Shown here: positions 1-12,600 of the stretch, piece after piece
Layout of the letters: each line of letters starts with the position of its first letter
Numbering within the stretch: position 1 is the stretch's first letter
DNA from: Phoronis australis
Lineage: Eukaryota > Phoronida > Phoronidae
Reading direction: 5' to 3'
NCBI GenBank assembly: GCA_002633005.1
Contig: NMRA01000001.1
Location: forward strand, 4,450,995-4,514,994
Length of the DNA: 64,000 nucleotides
The notes under the pieces: generated by a model
Told to the model about the DNA's origin: nothing
What the model saw: only the letters and a program-made list of their open reading frames with translations
The model's database searches: none
Made by a program: the position numbers and the translations under genes

Positions 1-316
1 CTAGATTTGCTGACAAATTGTTGACTTGCTCATTCAGCCGCTGTATTTCTTTGTCTTTCTGGTTAAGGATGGACTCGTAGTAGGCCTTTATATCATCCAG
101 GGCAGGCTGGAATAGTTGCTCACGGAGTGTTTTAATAACTTGGGGCGAAGTCAGCGCTTTTTCGAGCTTTGCAATGTCCTCATTTGAGTCCGAATCACAC
201 AGGGGCGGGTCAAGCTGACGGAAGTCAAGGGTTGTTTGAGTAAGTTTTTTTGCTCTGTCGTTTAAGGATGCGCTATCTTTGCTTGCATACCTCTTTCTTG
301 GTTCGTCAGCACTCAT
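1..316 (-). CDS. LINE ORF1-like protein, N-terminal fragment cut by window edge
   Basis: An open frame starts at the ATG at 316-314 and stays open for 105 codons to the window edge. It begins MSADEPRKRY and becomes strongly helical at the end, with a charged heptad-like stretch (QKDKEIQRLNEQVNNL) that looks like a coiled coil. A basic N-terminus followed by a coiled coil is the usual layout of ORF1 proteins of invertebrate non-LTR retrotransposons, in which an RNA-binding domain follows. That domain would lie outside the window, so the call is inference. It is antisense to POLA2 and probably sits in a POLA2 intron. It could instead be an unrelated coiled-coil host gene. Confidence 0.45.
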   Translation of the reverse strand, partial: MSADEPRKRYASKDSASLNDRAKKLTQTTLDFRQLDPPLCDSDSNEDIAKLEKALTSPQVIKTLREQLFQPALDDIKAYYESILNQKDKEIQRLNEQVNNLSANL

Positions 317-1220
317 CGTGGGTGAAGTATAAGATAACGTAAGACTTAAATACAGAAAGTTAATTGAGAAATCTTCAGCACAATTTCAAACGCACATCTG
401 GCGGGAAACAGGTCACGTGGGCCAATGGGGTCAACGTCTCGTTAACCCCTGGTCGGACCTTTATGAAATTTGGTATAATGGTGCATGCCATTTTTTAATC
501 TGTCCTTTACCCCAGGACCAGAAGGGTGGAGCTTTTTAGTGTTTTGGGGGGGAAAAATGTTTCCTGATGACTTGACTCTGAGGTATGTGACAACAATGAC
601 TAGTCGATGTTGGGGCAGATTAAAGCACAGCAGTGCCTGGACAAGGGACTTTTTCACTACTTTTAGGGAGAAGCTAGTTTCTGAATGATTTATAGAGAAT
701 CAATTAGCAGATTTCAATTAATTATGACAGAAGTATGTGACAGCATTGTGCCATCCATTTTGGTCATAACAAGCTTTTTCAGTACTTTGGGGAGAAGAAC
801 GGTTCCGGATGACGTCTCGAAATCTGATGTGCCTTACTCTTTCTCAGTTTTGGCTATTGTACCTACCTATCAAATTGTTGTCTTGTACCTTCATGAAACT
901 AATAAGCATCCCCAGAAACATAGAAACATACTGTTTGCGATGTACTGTGGGTGCAAATCGATGCTTCGCATTGCTCTTTCTTAGTTTTTAATGCACGAGT
1001 TAGCTTACATAATTATGCTTCATAAATCCATGAACAGCATGGAGTTCATTGCTTCTCACTTATGTGATTCATCTTAGTATGAAGTTTGCGATTTTGACGA
1101 GACTTAATTATAATTAGCACTGTGTGAATTTAAGTAAGGGATCTGAGAATCAATGGTTGGTTTTTTGGTGAAGTGAGCATATCAGCGTTACAGATATGAC
1201 CTGGTGACTTTCTCATTTAG
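317..1220. repeat. POLA2 intron sequence with a dispersed repeat
   Basis: No exon is seen here. The stretch around 445-560 resembles 57045-57150 (both have a CCTGGTC, then ATGAAAT, then TGGT pattern), so it is probably a dispersed repeat. The rest is AT-rich intron leading to the POLA2 acceptor at 1219-1220. Confidence 0.4.
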
Positions 1221-4200
1221 ATGTGTTGAACGTGCTGATCAGCTGTGGTCCCTACACAACATCAGACTCGCTGGTATATGAACCTCTGGAAGACTTGAAG
1301 AAGTGTATCAGGGCACAGAAACCCAACGTCTGCATTCTGGTGAGACAAATTTTCATGACGACAACTTTTTCTATTCACTGTATTTGGTACACGAGCGTTT
1401 TTCCTTTGATTGTTTTTATTGACTGCCCATTGTTTTACTTTTAGATGGGACCATTTGTTGATGCCGCCAATGAAAATTTTGAGGTATGTTGTCTCTTTTT
1501 GCATTTGACATTCCAGCTTTATGCGCTGCCTTCCAAAATGGCTGCCATCAGTGCCTCAGTGTGTCAGCTGTGTGTTTTATGGTGAAACAGCACTGCTGAT
1601 CTCTGATCAATTTTACCTCAGATCAATGTTTAACCGACTCTTGATGTGAATTATAAATGTTGAAATGTCTATTTAATATGTAATTTATAAATGTAAGTTG
1701 TAAAATATCAATGTTTAATTGTCACTTGAAATAAAAAAGTTTGACACTGTGAGTTTCCTGTAATTTTACAGAATGGGTACATTGAGGAAACATTTGAAGA
1801 TATATTTAAATCCCTAGTGTCGTCACTTGTTAAGGAAACAGCAAGGTAAAGATTTTATTGAAACAGTGGAGATCAACTACGTTAATTATGTAACTAATTG
1901 GACAATAGAGTCAGGAATCTACCAACACTTTCCGGCTTTATGACTCTTATGTCCATGTTTAACACACTGGTCACCTTATACAATCATGCGTCCATAAAAA
2001 TTGTCAACAATCAACTAATACTCCATCTATTGCTAGCTAAACTCTGCCATTCACCCATTACTCCTATTGGTGGCTGAATACTGTCACTCACTCAATACTC
2101 CATCTATTGGTAAATGAACACTGTCACTTAACAAATTTATGGCTGCCCATGTCTGTGTGGCACACACAATGATGTCTTGGATGCTGGTGGCTCATATCAG
2201 CAGCCAAATTATCAACTAAGCAACTCTCTGAAACTTTAAATCATCTGTTGCCAACATTTGGCTCAGTTCCTTCTGAGCGATGAGTTATTTCATGTAACAG
2301 AGGGGTTTTTCACAGAGAGTTGATGATGTAATCTTGTAAAAGTTTCTAGTTTTGTTGATTGCTATACCAAGGTTGTTGTTTTTATTGAAACACTGGTGTT
2401 GTTTCACTGTACAGTCATAGCTGAGCTGTGTTGTTTCACTGTACAGTCATAGCTTATCTGTGTTGTTTTTCTATATAGTCATAGCTGAGCTGTGTTGTTT
2501 CACTGTACAGTCATAGCTGAGCTGCTGTTAGAAATCAAATTGTGGACCTTGACTAATGCAGAGTTCGAATGAGAGGCAGATCGTACATGTCAGAAAATTT
2601 CACGTAAAAGTATTTGTCAGACTTTCAGTCTTCTTAACATAGGCTTCCAAATCTGCCCGTAGATATACTCTCTGACCATGAAAGGACTATATTACAGTGT
2701 TCTGACTTAGTGGTTAGATGCTGTTCATCCATGCTGTTTGCATACGATTACCCGGCCAGCAAATGTTTAAATTTCTCACAAGGATGCTATTGTGATTGCT
2801 GGCTGGTGTATCTGCTTTCTTATTCCAATGTAATATCTGCCTTCATTTAAAGATTCACTCATGACCACTGTATGTGATTATTGTTGTTCATATTGTGAAC
2901 CCTCACAGTGACAATCCACTCGCTTGACAGGTTTTCTACTCAACTCATCTTGGTCCCTTCTCAGAGAGACTTACATCACGAATGCGTCTACCCTCAGCCA
3001 CCGTACTCTATGGAGAAAATGGAGGTGAGTGCCAGGCGAGGAGGGGTACACTTGACCCTCATCGCACATGTTAATTTCAACTATTGTAATGATGCCATTC
3101 TATGCTACTGTATTACTTTTGCTTTTGCTTTTGAGCTTTAAAATGAACGGTAGATGAACACTGTAATCATGTTATTCTCGCTGACAATTGAGCAGGAGAT
3201 GAACATGATAATTATGTTACTGTTACTAGGACTGTCAAATGAGCAATAGATGAACACTGTAATCAAATGAGCAATAGATGAACACTGTAATCATGTTATT
3301 CTTGCTGACAATTGAGCGGGAGATGAACATGATAATTATGTTACTAGGACTATCAAATGAGCAATAGATGAACACTGTAATCATGTTATTCTTGCTGACA
3401 AATGAGGGAGAGATGAACATGATAATTATGTTACTAGGACTGTCAAATGAGCAGTAGATGAACATTGTAATTGTGTTATTCTGACACACGAACAGAAGAT
3501 GCTAACTATAATAATTTTACTTGTTGACTGACAAATGAACAGTAGATGATCACTGTAATTATATTACTCTGGCCGTCAAATGACCAGTAGATGAACACAA
3601 GTATATTACTCATCCAGATAATGTCGAGGATCATTGAATCGGTGAACTAAAAATCATATATTGGGCATTCAGCCTGGTATGGCCATCTAACAACAAAATG
3701 TTTTGGAAGTGGGGACTGTACATTTACTTGAATGGTGGATTTCTTCTCTCGAATGCCTTAATCAATTTTACTCACAACTTTGATAATATTAGAACGTGCA
3801 TGAGCCAAAAGAACCATTTGATGACTCCTTCGGTAAATATTGAGTATTTTTCCGCTCAAGTAAGGTATATGGTGGAGCTGAAACTGAACATTTTGGGAGC
3901 TAAAATTCTTGTGAGACGGACGTTCACGAAGACACTGGCGAAAGGAAGTCTCGTTTGCATAAATTGGGGTTTAGTGTAAAGCATGGTTGGTTAAAAGTAG
4001 ACATTCAGTATGAATATATTAAGCCACCCATGGGTGTTAAGTGTGCTGAGCACGGTGGTAGATGAACAGTGTAATGTTACTCTGTTGAATAAACAATAAA
4101 TGAACAGTTTAATTTGGCACTTTGCTGTGGAGCACAGCTTGCTGTGTACTGACGCAGCCTGTGTGTGTAGAAAATTAACCATTTTCTGGTCACCATATTT

Positions 4201-5487
4201 CAAGTCAAGTATTAAAATATGTTATTCAATGTTCTGTCTCTAGAGAGTACATCTGATGATGGATCCATGTGTCCTTGACATTGATGGCGTGGTCTTTGGG
4301 CTGACATCAACGGACATCTTATTTCAACTTGGCTGTGAGGAAATCAGCAAGTAAGTATTGTGTTGGCTTTTTGGTTTGTTTTTGTGAATATAACTATTCA
4401 AATATTGCAATGGTGAGATGATTGACAAAAGACATCACTTTCATCTGTGATTTTGCCCTGTTCATCTGTGATTTTGCCTTGCTCATCTGTGATTTTGCCA
4501 TGTTGATCTGTCAGTCTCCTTGTTCATCTGCCGTGTTGCCTTGTTTATCTGCCATGTTGCGGTGTTCATCTGCCATGTTGCTGTGCTGCCATGTTCATCT
4601 TCCATGTTACCATGTTCATCTGTCATGTTGCTATTTTCATCTGCCATGTTGCTGTGATCATATGCCATGTTCATCCGCCATGTTGCCATATTCATCTGCC
4701 ATGTTACCATACTCATCTGCCACGTTGTGCTCATTTGCCATGTTACCATATGCATCCGCCATGTTCATCTGCCATGTTTCCATGCTCATATGTCATGTTG
4801 CCTTTTTTTGCAGTTTCCCTCCTGGCTCGTCTGACCGCATGGCTCGCCTTATTCACCACTTGCTGTGTCAGAGGTCATTCTACCCCCTCTATCCTCCATC
4901 CCTGGACATCTGTCTTGATTATGAAATGTTGGACAAATATGGCCGACTGAATGTAACACCTCATGTGCTGGTCACACCCTCCGACTTGAAACAGTTCATT
5001 AAGGTATGTTCGTGTTAACTTCTTCAGTTTAAAACCCAGACTACATGACTTGTTGATACTGGACTCCACAGGTGACCAGTTGCTCAGGATAGTCTTCGGA
5101 GTGTGCCCAGCGTCACTGGTGCAAAAATAACTTCATTGACGTACCGTGATTGCTTGACTCAGGCCAACAGGCCCATTAAAATTGGAAGCAAAAAAGAACA
5201 AAACTTAAAATGGTCTGTAGGTCCGCCAAATTGCTCCACAGACTTGAGGCTGTTTGGATCAATTCACCCATTCCCACATTTCGCTAACATGATCCCTGGT
5301 TGTTACTGTTTCATATTAGACTGTGCATTTAATGTTGTAGGAGGTAGATGGATGTTGCTGTGTTAATCCAGGCAAGCTGACTAAAGGCCTTAGTGGTGGA
5401 TCATACTGCCGTCTGGTGGTGAGGCCGGGATCTAAGGAGCGTCTATCACCATCTACACAGCTTGCTGCCCAAGTACTCAAAATATAA
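1221..5487 (+). CDS. POLA2: DNA polymerase alpha subunit B, C-terminal seven exons
   Basis: POLA2 is the B subunit of the nuclear DNA polymerase alpha-primase complex. It tethers the catalytic subunit and primase at replication start. Seven exons are visible: 1221-1339, 1445-1483, 1772-1845, 2931-3024, 4244-4350, 4814-5003 and 5341-5487. Each is bounded by AG and GT and the phases match throughout, giving about 255 residues. Family landmarks are SCGPYTTSDSLVYEPLEDL, then NVCILMGPFVDAANE, then LVPSQRDLHHECVYPQPPY, which belong to the inactive calcineurin-like phosphoesterase fold. The last exon carries the conserved VNPGKLTKG and ends AAQVLKI with a TAA stop. The 5' half lies left of the window. 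An AATAAA at 6547-6552 is a candidate polyadenylation signal. Several introns contain minisatellites, one of which reaches the exon at 4814. Confidence 0.94.
2396..2522 (+). repeat. Short tandem repeat, about 37-bp unit, in POLA2 intron
   Basis: Four imperfect copies of a unit containing CACTGTACAGTCATAGCTGA stand in tandem. The third copy has diverged (CTATATAGTCATAGCTGA). Confidence 0.75.
3146..3600 (+). repeat. Minisatellite around GATGAACACTGTAATCATG in POLA2 intron
   Basis: A repeated unit alternates GATGAACACTGTAATCATG with GATGAACATGATAATTATG, separated by CAAATGAGCAATA or close variants. It forms a composite array of roughly 30 to 60-bp units. Its translation gives a spurious repetitive minus-strand open frame at 3235-3489. 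Confidence 0.75.
4436..4805 (+). repeat. Minisatellite of TTCATCTGCCATGTTG units ending at a POLA2 acceptor
   Basis: More than fifteen imperfect copies of a 15 to 21-bp unit (TTCATCTGCCATGTTGCC-like) run up to the short polypyrimidine tract and AG at 4812-4813. The array lies in the intron before the exon that starts at 4814. It is open on both strands by chance and creates apparent proteins that are not real. Confidence 0.85.
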
Positions 5488-6797
5488 CTGTAGATATTCA
5501 TGTCAGCAGTAATTTGTTGTAATAGGAAGGCAAACTGCCAGTTGAGAGAAGAAACATTGACCACACTAAATAGACCACTTGCGTGTTTCCAAACTCATGA
5601 GAAAATTTCCATCTTACAGCATAGCCTTGCCTTAGGTCTCTAGCTTTGTGCATGGAAAACCAGAGCAAGATCTTACAAAGCTTAGGCAAATTCATGCTTT
5701 GCAGTAACAGCACCATGACACCTAGGAAAATGGGTTGAAGATTTTTCTGGTTTCTTACTTTGCAAAAGCTCTATTCTTCGAGCTGCGAAACGTCATGGTG
5801 CATGACTATTTTTATGGTCAGTCAGAGAAAACTGGATTTGGTTTGGAACGTAATTTGATAAACGATAGCATGTACTATGTTACTTTCCAACAATCTCATT
5901 CTGAGGTTGCACAGCTGTGACTACTTAGAGGTAAGGTTTTCTAAGCTTGGAATTCAACATTGAGCAGGCCCAACAGGCCTTTACTCCAGATAAGCAGGAA
6001 CTAACTGGGTGATGGTTAATATAGAGGCACGGAAGTTCTGTCTTGGAATCAAACTAGTGACTGCTCCATTGAGCTCAACTAAACTTTGTCAAATTCACCA
6101 AGTGGCTAATGCCTAATTGTCATGAATTTCCCATTGACTGCATTCTTTAGTTATATAAGGCTATTCTGCCAATGAAAATTGTCATTTTTCACAATATTTT
6201 TGGTATATGAAGTAATACAGTGTTGCTTTTGAACAAATTCGTACTAGATATGAATTTGGTGAAGGTTATTCAGTCGCAACTTTCTGGCTCTTAAAAGTCC
6301 TATGAAAATCAACCTGGTAGTTTTATAGAAAGCCACATGGTAGTCCTGTGGAAATCCTGATAGATATTGAAAGAGTTAAGGTGACTAGTTTTCGATTTTC
6401 TTTTCAAATGCCTCAGTATAAGAAGAAAATAATGTCAGAATGAGATAAACTATATTTATAGTACAGAAATGAAAGAATTTATTATGCGAGTGTATGTTTG
6501 AATTAAGTTCTGTTTAAATGTCGTATCTTGGTGTTTACCACAAACCAATAAAACTTGTATGATGTCAGAGCTCTTCAATTCCATATTCACTTCACATTGC
6601 TAGTCACACTGTTGCCCATGACATTTCTGTGTCCCAGCTTTAGGCCTGTCAAACATCCTCGAATGTGTAATGCAAGTATAGGGACATGATGTAACACTTC
6701 ACTGGCCAGGTCAGATACTCCTGAACAACCGCCATTCGTACCCAGATTTGGACAACTCCTCAGTGTGTCCTCAGCTGCTCTGGTGTTGCATTTGCCC
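5488..6797 (+). other. POLA2 3' flank and intergenic sequence
   Basis: There are no exons here. It probably includes the POLA2 3' UTR. The first clear AATAAA is at 6547-6552, about 1.06 kb after the stop, so either the UTR is long or a nearer nonconsensus signal is used. This stretch lies just beyond the stop of the convergent LicD-like gene. Confidence 0.4.
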
Positions 6798-7583
6798 TTA
6801 TTTTTCGTCCATTGGGATGTTTGTAGGAGGTGTGACCCACGGAAGCCAACACCTCCACTTGTAAGGCACATTATAGTGGAGCGAGTGAGGATATCTGTGG
6901 TTAAGCAGTGCCTCTTCGCGATTAGGAACTTTAACCTTTTGTCCGAGGAATTCTTTTGTTTTTAGAGGTATGATTGTGAAGTATGGCACCTGATCTTGCG
7001 ACGAAGCTAACCTTTCCACCGTGCTAAACAGATCTGTTTCGTGTTGTGCCACGTGCAGGCACAAGCTAAGCGTACTCGATCTACACACCTTCCACCTATA
7101 GAGGTCACTAGTTAATCTGTACGTCTTTCCGTACGTCCTAATCTCAAATTGAACTTGCATCACGTTTCCCGTCATTCCAAAATCAGCGAGACGCTTTGAA
7201 AATGCGTTATTGAATTTCATTTCTCCCATAGGCCCATATTCAGTCACTATGAGACGACTTATGTCTACATCGCCATCGTGCGCAATGACGTCACCGTCTC
7301 TCCAGAACCCTAGCAGAGTACCAAAGTCAATCCAATAGGTTTGATTGAACTCTTCAAATATTCCCGTTACCGTTCTAATCATATGACGGTAGCCCTCAAG
7401 TTCAATGTTGTCCAGGTAACAGTCGTCGTTATAGTAACCCATTATATTTGGGAGTATGATAAGATGAAGTGTCAGTAAGATACCAAGAATTATCAGTATT
7501 AGTTTTGTCCGGCGTTTCTGTCTTCGAAATAAACGGCGCGACGTTACAAGTAGTTTACACAGCGCGCCAACAATCTGTTCCAT
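6798..7583 (-). CDS. LicD/fukutin-family type II membrane protein
   Basis: A single-exon gene of 261 codons with a TAG stop. An in-frame TGA lies a few codons upstream of the ATG, so the start is secure. Residues 1-26 are basic. Residues 27-46 form one hydrophobic segment, giving type II topology typical of Golgi enzymes. Residues 83-109 carry the LicD/FKTN core: WIDFGTLLGFWRDG, then HDGDVDIS with an acidic D103-x-D105-x-D107 cluster thought to bind metal and nucleotide. Known relatives transfer phosphocholine (bacterial LicD) or ribitol-5-phosphate (fukutin, FKRP). Which phosphosugar this protein handles cannot be told. The absence of introns, unlike its neighbours, suggests retroposition or simple family architecture. 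It converges on POLA2. Confidence 0.82.
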   Translation of the reverse strand: MEQIVGALCKLLVTSRRLFRRQKRRTKLILIILGILLTLHLIILPNIMGYYNDDCYLDNIELEGYRHMIRTVTGIFEEFNQTYWIDFGTLLGFWRDGDVIAHDGDVDISRLIVTEYGPMGEMKFNNAFSKRLADFGMTGNVMQVQFEIRTYGKTYRLTSDLYRWKVCRSSTLSLCLHVAQHETDLFSTVERLASSQDQVPYFTIIPLKTKEFLGQKVKVPNREEALLNHRYPHSLHYNVPYKWRCWLPWVTPPTNIPMDEK

Positions 7584-9646
7584 TTGCTTGACTTCTCATT
7601 ATCTGTAGTCAGGAAGCCCGGTTAGGCCCTGAAATATATACGACCATCTATGAGAGCAATTATTGTTCACTAGGAAACAAATGAAATGTTCGTGCGATTT
7701 GTGAATGTTAGCAGCAATTTTCCGTGGTAGTTTAATACCCTATACCAGCTTAAGCGGATTCGTGCGTTTTCAGAATCCTCCCAGTAGTACACTCGGTGTA
7801 ATAACTCGATATTTGTTGCGAAAACGAAGAGAAAATAATATAACCGTGAACCTTGGATCGGATTATCCGTCGTCAGATGAGAGAAGAATCTAAAACAACT
7901 GGCGCGATAATCGTAAGGTACTGAAAGGATTTTTTGTTCATTTATGTGGAAGCAACAAGCGGTAAATGTGGTTATATATGAGATTACTATTGACAGACTA
8001 ATTACTACCTGAAATACATTGTGTAAGACCACTGGGTCCATTTGTGTTCACTGGTGAACGAGTGACAGCCTCAGGTATTTGTGAGAGCATTACTGCACTG
8101 GTTGTTCACGCCGGGGGAGACAAAAAGTAGGCCTAATTGTGACTACTTTCTATGAAAACGGCCTGATTTGATACCATGGTCCGGTACTCGACTATATGTT
8201 TTGGTAGGGGTGCCACTGGAATGACTAAAACTGAACCCACCTGTTTAGAGCCTGGGGAGGAGGAATTCTGTGCGCCAACATTCGGGCCCCGAACAGCCAA
8301 ATCCAGATACGCCTATGAGTGAAGGAGTACCCCGGGTTGACCGCACTTTTTCTCCCGGACACTGAGATATACCGACCCGAACGCGTGAGCCAAAAGTGGT
8401 GCATATATCAATTTGCCCTTTGTGAACACGAATTGAAGAAGTGATGAACCCATTTTGTACTCTGTGTCACACGTCACGTAATTGTATAGTTCACCTCAGT
8501 ACAATCACTTTACTCGTGTCAGCGCGTGTCTTGGTGTGTACTCACCTTTTGGTTTGCCGAGTCGACAGGAGGTTCATGTGCGCGATATACTGAAGGACCA
8601 TCTCCTGGGGTATGTTGCCATGAGCTCTATAAAGCATTGTACCTACAACCCACTTTCATATTCCGTAATTTGGTGAGCTATGGCAGCAACTGAAGAACTT
8701 GTTGGATATACGGCTATAGCTGATTGATCACACACCAGGCCTGCCGCACAGGCTTATCACTGACGTTCTGTCACCGCACCATCTTCGTTTACTGGGCAAA
8801 CCCCTCCCCCATGCAATGTTTGCTGATCAGCTGAACACTATTTACCTAGCTCTTCGGAATATTCATAGGGCAGGTATTCTTCAAGTAAAATAAATCTTGT
8901 CAATAAACTCTAGTATGCTTACCGACGTTCTGTAGAGAACTCTTTACCCGAATAATACGCGTAGATGAGTCTGAAAACATTGTTAGTCCAACTGATGTAA
9001 TCCGCTGACACATGCTTTATCAAAGCAACGAAACGACGAATTAACGGATATGGCTTCAGGTTAAAGTACTATCGAGTACCCCTGGATTACAGCGATGGGT
9101 TGTTTGTACCTCGCTGATCAGCGCTGCTCATTAGAGTTTATGGTTTCGGACAACGTGTTGTACCCGATTACTGATTAAAAGCTAACCTGAATAAGTGTTC
9201 ACTACGTTTGCCTATTTACTTAGATTATACAACGTGCACGCTATGTCTTATGACGATGTCGAAGTCCAATCTGATAGCCCAAGTCCAGGCTACCGGAACA
9301 ACACGGCTTGTAAAGGCTCCCCACGGCGGGTGTGCCTGTGAACTCGGCTCACTCACTCACAAGCAGATCCCTGCATTCGAAGAGTTCGTAGGCCATGTTA
9401 CTGGAACTGCGTTTGTGGTCCAGGAGCCATGCTTTTGGCGCACGTGCGTAAGGCGACGTGTTTTGTGAGTACGGGACCCGTGTTTGTGAGCCGGTGGACT
9501 GAGTTTATAGGTCCGTGAGTCGTTTCATGATTGCTTGAGCCGTGTTGTTCGGGTAGCCTACAGTCAGGTGATAATTGCGTTTAGTGTCTCCCGAAAACGC
9601 ACCGTCACTGAAGAGACGCCCCCATTCTTGCGATAGTCCGTCCAAG
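7584..9646. other. Intergenic region between LicD-like gene and EPDR copy A
   Basis: No supported gene. It holds the presumed promoter of the minus-strand LicD-like gene on its left, one isolated coding-like fragment at 8720-8893 (listed separately), and the upstream region of EPDR copy A on its right. Open frames at 7670-8041 (minus) and 9208-9468 (plus) have no recognisable motif. Confidence 0.4.
8720..8893 (+). pseudogene. Isolated 57-codon coding-like fragment
   Basis: Between a TAG at 8717-8719 and a TAA at 8891-8893 the frame is open. It reads like protein of ordinary composition (LSPHHLRLLGKPLPHAMFAD, then NTIYLALRNIHRAGI). No Met start or clear splice sites are seen. It may be a remnant of a retroelement or an exon of an unrecognised gene. 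I do not know the family. Confidence 0.2.
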
Positions 9647-12600
9647 ATGAAAGTCGCAATCGTCTTTTTGGCAGTCATCGTGGCCGTCTACTCTCAGACT
9701 CCCAAGAGATGTAGTAAGTTAAAATCGTTGCAAACCATGCACAGCGTTTCATTCAAACTTGTGACGCCCATTCTTTCATAACCTTCCAGAATAATAGCCT
9801 CGTAGGCTATATATGTTTTATAATGGCGATCAAATGCAAGCAGGTAGGACGGTCATACGGTGGACTGTCCTGGCTGCTACACCGACATGGTTCTACTGCC
9901 ATCGTACGATTTGCCATCTACTACTGACTGTAATCATACGTTGCGCATCATTCTCCATCCTGGACTACTAGAACCAAGAAATTTCCAACATCACGATCCA
10001 ATCTAGCATCAAGTTCGATTGACGTTGGAAAACAAACCATTTGCTGTGGTAGTAAGCGGGTCAGAGCTTACAATCACACAAAGGAAAATCAGCAGAGTTA
10101 AGTCTCATTTGTCTGATTTATTTAGTGATAGTATTTCATACAAAACACATCTTCATGACATTTGTTGAACGTTGTTTAAATTGGAAATGGTATTTTTAAA
10201 TATCGGTAGCGTCAGGCACGCTGTTCACAACATACTTGTTGGATCCGTGACGTTATCAGATGAAAGCAGACAACCAGAGAAATGGAGTATGTAAAGCATT
10301 GATTTGCCGACTAGTTCTTTGCTCCAACACTAACTATGAACGCTACTTCATCCGTTCGCCATGTAGTGTAACTGTTTTTAACCTTCAGGTGTCAATGCGG
10401 CATCCTAAAGTTATTGGCATTTCGACCACGACTGCGGCTGCCACCATGCGTGATTGAGCATTAACTGAATACCTTTATTCCAGAGGCGCCGCCACTTTGG
10501 GAGGCTAGAGAGATGGTGGTGAGTAAAGAGCACATTTATAGATATACCAGCGGACTCTGGTCACCAGTGATAGAACCACGTATGAACAGAAAGACATGTC
10601 TTGCCTGAAATGAATTATCGCACATTTATAAGTACTTATGACTAGGTGGTTTGCTGCAGCGATAGAACTCAGGGGCGGATCCATGATTTTGAGTTAGGTG
10701 AGCCAGGACTCAGGAATAACCAGAATTTCGCCACATGCGAGCCCCCAGCCTAAAATGTAGGGACGCATGGGTCTCGAATTTTTGGGTTTGTGGACCTTAT
10801 TACTAAAAAAGGGTAAACGGGTTTTGTTCAAGGCCTGTGCACTGTGCATTCACCCCCCCGAGCCCCCATGGGTGCGCGCATATGCTAGTCAGCGATTCGC
10901 ACCCCGACTGCCAAATGGTATCTGGGAGCATTTTAGGAGGGGCCATGGCCCCCTTGCCCCCCTAAATCTGCCACTGGAACTATATATTAAGAACAGAAGG
11001 ACGTGTCTTTCTGATATGAATTGGTGCACGTGCCTATGCAGTGATAGAACTGCTAAATATGAATAGACAAACCAGATGGACAAGTCTTCGTGATATGAGT
11101 TGGTGCACGTTTATTTATACTTGGCTAGCTGGTCAGTTACCGTGACAGAACTACATAGTTTACAGATTTCTAACTTGCCTCTAGTGGTCAGAAATGTCCT
11201 ATAATGATAGACTTCAATAAAGCGTAGGCCTACTTAACTGAGCTGAGTTCTGTAGGCGCAAGAATCTCGCAAGTAAAGTTGCTGTGATTGCGTGCTGCGC
11301 TTACGTGGCATCGCTATATCTCGCATTGCGTGATTTTGCATTTTTGCGAGGTTCTCGCGCCAGTACGGAACGCATACCTGATTCAGACTCAGCCCCCAGG
11401 GAGCACTCATCTTTTTAGTATGGGCGGGGGGGGGTGTCGCTGGGTTTCCAGTGCTGTGGCGATATTTACACCAAATTTAAGCCTAATTGAAAATATGCAA
11501 CCCATGCTTGTACCTATAGCTGTGTCTCATTTCTGTACCCATTGAAAGAGGGCTTTTAAAAATATGTGATCCATATTGACCTCGTCTGTTAGCCGTGCTA
11601 GCTGGATTTGCGTGGTGACTTTAGTCAATCTCAAACCTTATTTAGTGGTCTTCATTCTAACTCGTTTATCAGAAAACTAGGCTTTGTCAACTAGTAAAAG
11701 TATATATTTTATGAAAAAAGATCCGGGAATGCAAAAGTATGTTTAAATTCACGTGTCATTATTAATATGACGTTAACACCTTTTTAAGTAAAAATTTCAT
11801 GTTTAAGAAAGGTACACAAAATAACCCGTCGGACGATTTTAATTAGAAACCTTTTTTTAAATGTGAACTTCACCAGTTACCTCAAAAACGCTGTGAGGAT
11901 TTTTCGACTACTATTTTCGTTTGATTTCTATGACAAATCAACTCGCTAAACGTAAGGTATTTTTGTAAAAAATAGAAGTCGTATTCGTCAATTGTTACTA
12001 GGCTTAGTATATCGAAAATCCTAATTGAGCTTTTGAGATTGATGAATAAACATCAAGTTCGAAAAGTTACAGTGATATCCACCAAGCCGTTTTCGAGAAC
12101 TCATGTTCTTAAGTTCAAAAAAAGTCGATTTGCTGAAGCCGAGAAAAAGCCAATTATGTGGCGACACGTGAAAATCTCAAGGCGTTCGATTTATTATCAC
12201 ATACACGCTGAATCAGTTGAGTGCAATATGGCCTTGTGATATTGTTTTCCGTATTACCCTCCCGCACTACTTCAACAGTGCCCTCTCACATGGAAAGTTC
12301 GAAAGGTAGGTCAATGTCAAACTCGACGTCTTTAGCCAGTTCGATCGTCAAGCTTTCCCAAAACAGTTATTAAAGTAATAGAATTTCAGCAGTATATATA
12401 TGACACTTCTGTCTCAGTTTTCAAGGTGGTTCTGCTATTTTTTGTCGCTACTAAAGTATTTCGTATCTGAAGTTCCCCGAGAATGAAGATAAGGTATTTT
12501 GCTTGACATATGTGAAATATTGTAAAAATGGCCAATTTTTGTGAATGAGGTTTGAGATATCCCTAATTTGTTAAAATCATGCACGTTGCATAGAATTGTC

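Noticed and set aside
3235-3489. Repetitive minus-strand protein (MITVFIYCSFDSPSNIIIMF-like repeats)
   Set aside because: Translation of an intronic tandem repeat; no coding features.
4422-5018. 198-codon plus-strand frame (and a 90-codon minus-strand frame)
   Set aside because: Only the part after 4813 is a real POLA2 exon. The rest is the minisatellite, which happens to be open on both strands.
7670-8041. 123-codon minus-strand frame upstream of the LicD-like gene
   Set aside because: No motif, no signal of a family and ordinary intergenic composition; not supported as a gene.
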